Shown: in pieces, positions 28,201-37,200 of the stretch
Numbering within the stretch: position 1 is the stretch's first letter
How the letters are laid out: every line of letters starts with the position of its first letter
Source: Bolinopsis microptera
Lineage: Eukaryota > Ctenophora > Tentaculata > Lobata > Bolinopsidae
Length of the DNA stretch: 64,000 nt
NCBI RefSeq assembly: GCF_026151205.1
Contig: NC_087078.1
Span: 4,915,675 to 4,979,674 of the forward strand
Direction: 5' to 3'
Translations under genes and position numbers: made by a program
The notes under the pieces: generated by a model
The model's input: the letters and a program-made list of their open reading frames with translations, nothing else
Databases searched by the model: none
What the model was told of the DNA's origin: nothing

Positions 28201-31200
28201 GGATGTCATGAAACTGTTATAATCACACAGAAAGGTGACTACAATCAATTTATGAATATAATCTGTTCTTGCAAATCGGTACGAAATCATAAGTATTCAT
28301 TGAATATTTCTCGTCGTTTATAATTTGATGATTTGATCACAATACGGGGGCTGACCAACAAATCTTCTGAAGAATAAACCAGAATACACATTCCATAAAA
28401 TATACAATTTACAACTTATTCCAGTATAACAGTTCGCTATTCTCTCAAATCTGAGAGTTCAGTTGAAACAATTTGCTGGTAATATAACATGCTGGCATTA
28501 TAATGGCAGTTGTGGTGGCAATACGAAACAATGGAGCTTATCAATTACTACCACTTCTTCTACTCATCGCATGCAGCTCTGCTTTTAATTCTACTGAATT
28601 CCCTCAAACACTTTCCCACGGTTTACCTGGACTGTATTTGTAATATTTGTGATGAATGTTTGGAATTTGTCCCCCTCCATATATAAACAATCCGTTTAAT
28701 GGCTATTTTATGCGGAGTAATAAAATATCGACTGGTCCGTTTCACACCTGAGTGCGTTAGCGGGCTGGCTTCAAACAACTCTAGAAATGTTAGCCTGACA
28801 TCACGGAATAGCAAATTAGTTCGCTAAGTCGATTTAGTCGGAATATTTCATGGGTCAGAAAAGTTCTGTATAATTGATTCTGTTAGTCACAAGGGTTTTG
28901 TGTAATTGAATGATATGTTAGCTGTCATTTCGTGATCCCCTTAAATATTTAGAATTTATTACCTAATGCTTAGGCTTTGGCTAATGTGTAGATTCTCAAT
29001 TCTGAATAAACGGTTTCCAAGAATACCTGTGTGAAATTTGAATTATTCATAACCGAATGGGCCTCCATTATCTTCTGGTGAAAACCTGGTCCACGGCAGG
29101 AAAATTAGCGATACTCTGTCCTCCTCGAACATTTCTAAATTTAGAGAAACTGCACAGGAATATTTGGAGCGCGCGATGAAAATAAGATAGATCAATACGC
29201 GCCACTTTACGAAAAGTCACGTGTCACGTACGTTTATATCTGTCACACTTTGGAATTAAGTCAGAAACAAGGAACTTGTTGGATATCCTGGCCACCAAAT
29301 TGTTGACACTTATACTTATTAGTACAATTTGAAGCTTGGTTATTTGTAACGTTATCAAATAAATGTTTACTTTCAGGCGGCAGAAGGAAGCCTAAACCTA
29401 TCTGTGAGTTGTTTTATTCAGTTCAAATTAACATTACAGTATTAAATCATGAAATGATATACCTTACTCGGGAATATTATAACCGGGATAAAGTGGTGGG
29501 TTTTGGAAGATTCCGCCATATTTTTCCCGGTCAAAAATTTTACCAGTCATAAAAAAACCCGCCGACTCAGATTATGGGGTTCCAAGGGGGTGGTCATCAT
29601 CATATTTTACCTGAAGTCTCATATGTGCTAGAGAAGACTTTTGAAGCAGTGGATGGAGGGCTGTAACTTTATTGGCGGTTGCTACCATAATTTCGGTATA
29701 AAAATCACAATTTGGTTATAGAAATTTGGTTATAGATTTGGTTATAGAAATCAGATTTCAGGCCAACTTGTGGCCACATCCCGCTAGAAGTGAGCAAACT
29801 GTGCCACTATTTCATGGTCCACGGTGGATTGATTACTGGAGCAGTTGAAGATGCAAAGCCAAGACGTTCCCCAATTTACCAAGCGGTGGGCAGGAAATTA
29901 AGCTCCGGCTGACCTTCAGAGCAGTAGCCCCATTAGCGGACAAAATGAAAGTCTTGTTAAGACAACAATACAACTTCGAATTTGACGGTCAGCAGCAGGG
30001 GGATATCAATAATGATAATGGATGGGACATTAGCGATAATGAGAATGAGAATACGCTTTAATGAAGATTTGACTTATTATTGCTTAGATTTATTTTCCTT
30101 TAAATAGACGTGTCTTTTTTTTCTATTTCTGAGTAATATCAATAACTGTTAATTGAAATAACTTCTTTAACAAGTAACAAAAACAGAAATTTCGGTTGAA
30201 AATTTGTTAACCTCTGAAAAAAAACTTGAAAGGTCGGCCACCGGTAAATACATGACCGGGATAATTTGGCGGGTTTTGGGAAAGTCCGCCATATTTTTCC
30301 TGGTCATTAATTTTCCCAATCATAAATTAACCCGCTATAATATTCCCGAGTAAGGTAAACAGAAAAATGTAGATTCTGAGCTATGACGTTCATTGTATTT
30401 TCGTAAATCTTAGTATGATCCTTCAACTAACCTTATCAAATTTCAGCACAATCTGAGTCAGGAGATTTTACTGGATCCTGTAAGTAAATTAAAATCCTTC
30501 CATGCCTAAACCATTAATGTTGATACGTTATGCCCGACTTAAATTTCAGCGGAAATATTAACGCTTCCTTGAAAACACCATATTTTAGAAACATACAAGC
30601 TAAATGTATATTTTTCAGCACGAGCTTCTCCTTCTGGCGAATACGGCAGTTCCTTCAATTCCGGTAAATACTGAATGTGTTTCGTTGTAGTAAAATTTAA
30701 AATAAATTGTGGCAGCTTCAAATGTCTGCCCGACTGTTATTCAGTCTGTCAGTTTATCAGTATTTTAAATAAACTACAGGATACTAACTCAAGTCTCAGG
30801 CTATACTTCCAGAGAGTTTTCCCGACAAACTTCACTTGAGTATTCGACTGGTAAATACCATGTTGTGTGGGCTTTCAATCACGTGACTTTACCACGTGTT
30901 TACTGTTGCAAAGATTTCTAAATGAAATCTAAGTAATTTTATTGATACTTCCATTCGAGCCATAATCATGATGATAATAATGCCGCCGTCTTGGTTAGTT
31001 GCAATATCCAACCTACACCATACGATGACAGTGAGGTTACTTTATCCTAAGTTTATACTATATTTTTGTTCTATTCTCTATTTTGATTTTTCTCAGATTA
31101 TCCTGCATCTAGCTCCTACGATTGTACTCCTGGTAAATAGTTTCTGTGCAGATCAAATTATCTTTCTGTTTTAAGACAATATGCATGTTAAGCCCTATTC

Positions 31201-34200
31201 ACAGTCTCGTTATTATTCTGTTGAAAACATCGTTATATTCAATAGATACTAAGATGTTCCCAGTCACTAGATACTAAGATGTTCCGTTCTTTAACTGGAC
31301 ATTAATTGATTGAATAAACAATAAACCACCATGTAAGGCTCTTACGTATTTACTCGGGAGATTGTAATTCAGCCTCACTAGCCCACCTTATCTCGGCACT
31401 TAACCTCCGCTGCCCAGAAAAGTACCACAGTACCCGCAACTTCAACCTCCACTCTCGACACCGCAACTTTAGAGTGTCTCGACGTCACGAAGTATGGCAC
31501 AGATCACGTGATATATCCTTACAGACCAGTCCAGTGTACTTTCACTCCGAGGAACAGTCTCCCTACTCCACATCTTACTTTGGTTCTAGTGAGAGGAGTC
31601 CTGGAGATGACTTCAATCCGCGATCAGTTGAAGAGCATTTCGAAGATGAAAAGTCTGGTAATTAGGACAACCTAGAGTTGGTATTTGTTGAAGAAAGCTA
31701 TCCATTTCAAGTTTCAAAATTTGAATATATTCGCCCGTGGTGAGAAACTGAACCAAGGTTAAACCACTTCCTCCTTGATACAGAAGTTCATGGTAAAAGA
31801 GGACGTGGTAAGTTTGGACGAAGTGTCTCAATGAGAAACAGTCCCGAATATATCTCCCCTCTCTACTCTCCGTCTTCTTCTGGAAACGATCCTGGTACTA
31901 TCTGTGGTCACGTGCTGGTCACGTGCTGGTCATGTGACACGACCACTGTTACACGTGTGAGGTCATTCTTCTACCCTCATCATGTCAGCTTTCCGCGTTG
32001 ATTGACCTGAGAGCCTCATTAAGCGAGATGCTCGGAAAACGTTTTGTTTCTTTACGGCAATGATTAGAACTGCCAGTCAATATTTATTAAGTTTATGTTT
32101 TAATTGTCAAGTGCTGGTCACTTGTTTGTCGAATGAGCTCACCCTTCTTGGAGACTGCGAATTGACTCTGCTCATCCATATTCTCGTCAACTATAAAGTT
32201 CTGAACTTGATAGTAATTCATCCACAAACCTGCTTTATCCACAAACTTGTCGTGTTCTTACTGAATACTATTATAGAAATATTTCTGACTTGATATAAGA
32301 TACTTTTGTTGTTACTTACTTCCCTTATATTCATGTTATGACTCACTGTTACTTTATGTAGAATATATCAGGCGTTACCGTTCTATATATCCTTGTAACA
32401 GACAATATCTTGTTGTTTAATGAAGAAGATTCGCATACTTTAAATGTATACCAACATGTTTATGTAAATTTATTCTTGTAAATTAACATTTCTCGTGCTG
32501 GCCCACGAGTTAAGTTCAAATAACGTAATATGCGCGACACTCCACTAAAAACACTTAGATCTTCTAATTGCTTTTCTCAACGACACTGAGTCTCAGGAGT
32601 CTCCTAGTCTGTCTCTGAAGTAGAGCAATACAGACTACCAGCTACTAGTCTGTCTCCACAGTAGAGCAATACAGACTACCAGCTACTAGTCTGTCTCCAC
32701 AGTAGAGCAATACAGACTACCAGCTACTAGTCTGTCTCCACAGTAGAGCAATACAGACTACCAGCTACTAGTCTGTCTCTGAAGTAGAGCAATACAGACT
32801 ACCAGCTACTAGTCTGTCTCCACAGTAGAGCAATACAGACTACCAGCTACTAGTCTGTCTCCACAGTAGAGCAATACAGACTACCTCGCTTACCAAAAAC
32901 CACCTCAACAGGTTAAAACTAAAGCTAAACATAACCACCCAATTATTCCAGGATCAAACTTCAACTCAGAGCCTCCCTCTAGATCCTACACTCCGTCCTA
33001 CAACGAATCCTTCACCCCCTCTGACGCTAGTGATAACTCCGACACAGAGAGCAGTCCTGAGCACTGTGAGTACCCCTAGCTCCCCAAATCCACCTCCCTC
33101 ATCCCCCAAACCCCCGGCAGTTCACTTTATGGACACGTTCATTGAAGTTTGAGGATATTGGTAAATATTAGTGACCCTACTGAATGGCACGATGATGTAA
33201 AATGTGTCACACTATGAAACTATATAAACCCTCTAACCCTAGGATAATCGTTTCATCCTCTAGATAAACTTTGTCGCATAACGATATCTTTATCAGACGA
33301 TAAGATATCGCTTAAATGCGGCCGGCAGTGAGTTGTAAACTTTGTCACACTATAAAAACGTGACGGAGTTTATATGGACCCCTTGTTGCCGTGTTTGACC
33401 AAATTTTCGAATTTCCAATTCATAGAATAGTTGTATATGACTATTATCTACATATTTAGCGACTTTTTTCCTTAAATGGTAGCACCATGTAAACTCCGTC
33501 ACACATTTAAGAAATTTATATGAGGGATGTTTATGACATCCTGACAAGAAATGCCGAATAGTCTAGCATTATTTTGTGAGCCTTAATGTGTTTGGAATTG
33601 TTCACATATTTCATTGTTATAGGCAAATACAAATACAGAAGGCAGAAATAGGTAAATTTAGTCACATAAATTTGTATGATATCTCAACATGTGTGAAATT
33701 GAGTAAATATTAGTATACCAACTTAAACACCCTATATTACGTACTATGGATCAATTAACAATATTTCAACCATACGCCGGTCATATAAATTATTATATGG
33801 CAGTGATATGTTAACATCGGATAAATTTCAACACCTGAACAGGGTAAACATTTGTAAATTTCGTCACAAAAAAAAATTATAACTTTATTTGCTCCGTGTT
33901 GGCAAAATAACTAATTTATCGACATAGTGATGGTGATAAAGTAACATTATATACTAATTGAGGTATGATTCTTCAAAATAGAGGCAAGAAATGTAAATTT
34001 CGTCACATCAGCCATTGCATTAGTTAGATAGATTTTCTTTCATGTCAACTGCCCTTATTATAGTTGGAATGGATTTATACAGGAAATATAGAAACCCATG
34101 CCCAATTTTCATCACATTGAAATTATACTGTTGGGGCAGGAAAAGTAAATTTCGTCACATTTCGGTAAATTAGTGATATCAAACTCAGAATTGTCAAACT

Positions 34201-37200
34201 TGAGTTCTGATGATCTACTGAATAATAACCTACTAATAATTCCTGGAAGAATATTGAATTCTAATCGGGGTATGGTTCTTCAAAATAGGGTCAAGAAATG
34301 TAAATTTTGTCACATACGTCATTGTAAAATTTAGATACACTTTCTTTCACATCAACAGTCCTAATTATAGTTTGAAATGATTAATTCAGAGATAAGGAAA
34401 TATAGAAACCCATGCCCATTTTTCATCACATTGAAATTATACTGTTGGGGCAGGAAAAGTGAATTTCGTCACATTTCGGTAACTCGGTAAAATTAAACTC
34501 AGAATTGTTAAACTTGAGTTCTGATTTGCTGAATAATAACCTACTAATAATTCCTGGAAGAATATTGAATTCTAATCGAGGCATGTTTCTTCAAAATAGG
34601 GTAAAGGAATGTAAATTTCGTCACATCATCCATTGCATTAGTTAGATAGATTTTCTTTCATATCAACTGCCCTTATTATTATTGTGACAATTTTTACATC
34701 AACTGCCCTTAACTTGAATCAGCTCTATCCGTGCATCGTCCTTATATACAGATTTCCCGCCTTCCAAGCCAAAATCAGATATAAATGATTTCGGCAATTC
34801 ACCCAAAATTTTAAATTCCATATAATGTGACAGAATTTACATCATTTCCCAATAAGTGCATGTATTTGCTAACTTTTCAAAACAACATATTTTAGGGCTA
34901 TGATTGGTAGAAGAACCATCAAATAATGAGTTGAAAGGGTTTTGAGGACACCTCACAGTAGAAAAGAGGTATCGTATTCTGAGTGTGACAAAGTTTACGA
35001 AATATTGCCTTAAAACCGTTCGATCCCTGCCCTTTAGCCAAACTAGCAGGAACCCGTCAAACCTTTAAGACTGGTGTCAAGGCTCTTTGGTGGCCGGATC
35101 AGTTTCCTACCCTAAAGTCTCCCAGTAAAAATAATTATTACCTATTTAATTCGCGTTTTTGACACCACTTGGGGGTCCAAATTTTGGGTACTAAAATTCT
35201 TATTCCTTGGCCGATTTTCGATTTTTTTCATGCTGATTTGAAGGCCATTAAAGCATTTGAATCAGTTAAAAAAGTTTCAGTTTTATATCTTGTACGGTTT
35301 TTGCGGAAACCCGTGTTAAAGTTGATGCCGTGGTGTCAGTAAAATGGTGCGGATAAATAAATATATATATATATTATTAGTTAGCCACAACTATCAGTAA
35401 AACAACGCCTTGACTGTATGTATATATATATATATCGTCTCGCTTTATATATAGTAAGATGTTGTATCATAATTGTTAGAATGACCTAATCTACTATATT
35501 TTAAACCAAAAAATGCTAATTGGGCAGCTATGGTTAACACAGTCACAAAAATGTGACATTTTTTACATTATAGTGCCTAAAACAATAAATTGTATTTCTG
35601 AGCCGTGTATATGGAAGTATGGGTCACGTGGCTAATGTCCAGAACTTCTGAACACGCTATTTTTTTTTGGTTTACCAATATCCTTAAACTTCAACAATAT
35701 AAACGTGTCCATTTACGATTTCGTATCATTTTGTGACGATGTTTACATCAACTGCCCAGTGCCCTATACTTCAATCAACTGTATCCGTGTATCGTCCTCA
35801 TATAGAGTTTTCCCGCCTTCCAAACCAAAATCAGATATACATGATTTCGGAAATTCACCCAGAATTTCAAATTCCATATATAATGTGACAGAATTTACAT
35901 CATTTCCCAATAGCCAAGTGCATGTATTTGTTAACTTTTCAAAAAAACATATTTTAGGGCTATGATTGGCAGAAGAACTATCAAATAATGAGTTGAAAGG
36001 GTTTTGAGGACACCTCACAGTAGAAAAGAGGTCTCGTATTCTGAGTGTGACAAAGTTTACGAAATGTTGCCTTAAAGCCGTTCGATCACTGCCCTTTAGG
36101 CCGACATTGTATCATAATTGTTAGATTGACCTAATCTACTATATTTTAGACCAAAAATGCTTATTGGGCAGCTATGGTAAACAATGTCACAAAAATGTGA
36201 CATTTTTTACATAATAGTGCCTAAAAGCAATACATTTTATTTTTGAGCAGTGCATATGGGAGTATGGGTCACGTGGCTAATGTTCAGAACTTATGAACAC
36301 GCTAGATTAATATATGTTAAAATTAAACCACTATCGTCAAAAACGCTGTTTTAGAAATTTACCAATTTCCTCAAACTTCAATGAACGTGTCCTTATGGAA
36401 TCTAGTTCGTCATTTTAAAATGAAGTTGATTTGGGGACGGTAATGTTAGTTATCTCTGGAAATTATTTCGCAGTTTCCTTTGTGTGAGAAATAGCCCAAT
36501 ATTAAGATGAGATATCACTTTAGCTAACTTCGTATCCTGATTTGACTTTCATCTCCCCCACAGTTGTGCCAACAGGAATCAGGAAGCCCGGTGGTTCTGC
36601 TACCAGGGGACTACCCACCAGAGGTGGTCAGAAAACTGGGGTCCGGGGAAGAGCTACAGGTAATACACGTAATATACGTGATTAAACGTATTATACAATA
36701 TACGTATTACGTATGTATTACGTATACTAAATTTCAATAAGATTAATAACGCTGCCACCTAGTCTTTGTCATCAACAACAAAAACCTCTATCAAACTATA
36801 ATTCAAATTGTCTCCAGAGTGCCGGCAATACGTTTACTAGCAATGTAACTATAGCTCAACAATATAACTACAGCAATGACATATCACAATCTAAGAACCA
36901 TGCCCTTGTCAGGAGTACGACGAGTCCGTCCCTCATACAGTGGAGAGCACCTTGGTGGACTGGTGGAGAGCAGCTCTGCTGAGAGTTTCGTCTCCAACAA
37001 GAGTGAGGATCCTGGGGACCATCCCAGGGGAGGTTCTCTGTCTGGGTAAGTGGTCTTAACAGCGGGGGAAATGGGTGTCTGGTTATTTGTTGCAATTCCT
37101 TTTTTAGGCTTTTTAATTGTTTTAATTTGTGGGATCACCTGTGACCAATGTACCCATTTACGAGTCATTCAATAGCTTGACCACCGAAAATTTTGTTGTT

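Noticed and set aside
31808-31845. GTAAGT at 31808 as a donor making a 24-bp micro-exon
   Set aside because: Reading through stays open and in frame to a donor at 31895, and no acceptor between 31808 and 31850 gives the required phase.
36818-36870. Possible additional exon after TCTCCAG at 36817
   Set aside because: No suitable donor keeps phase, and the 36659 to 36913 join works without it.
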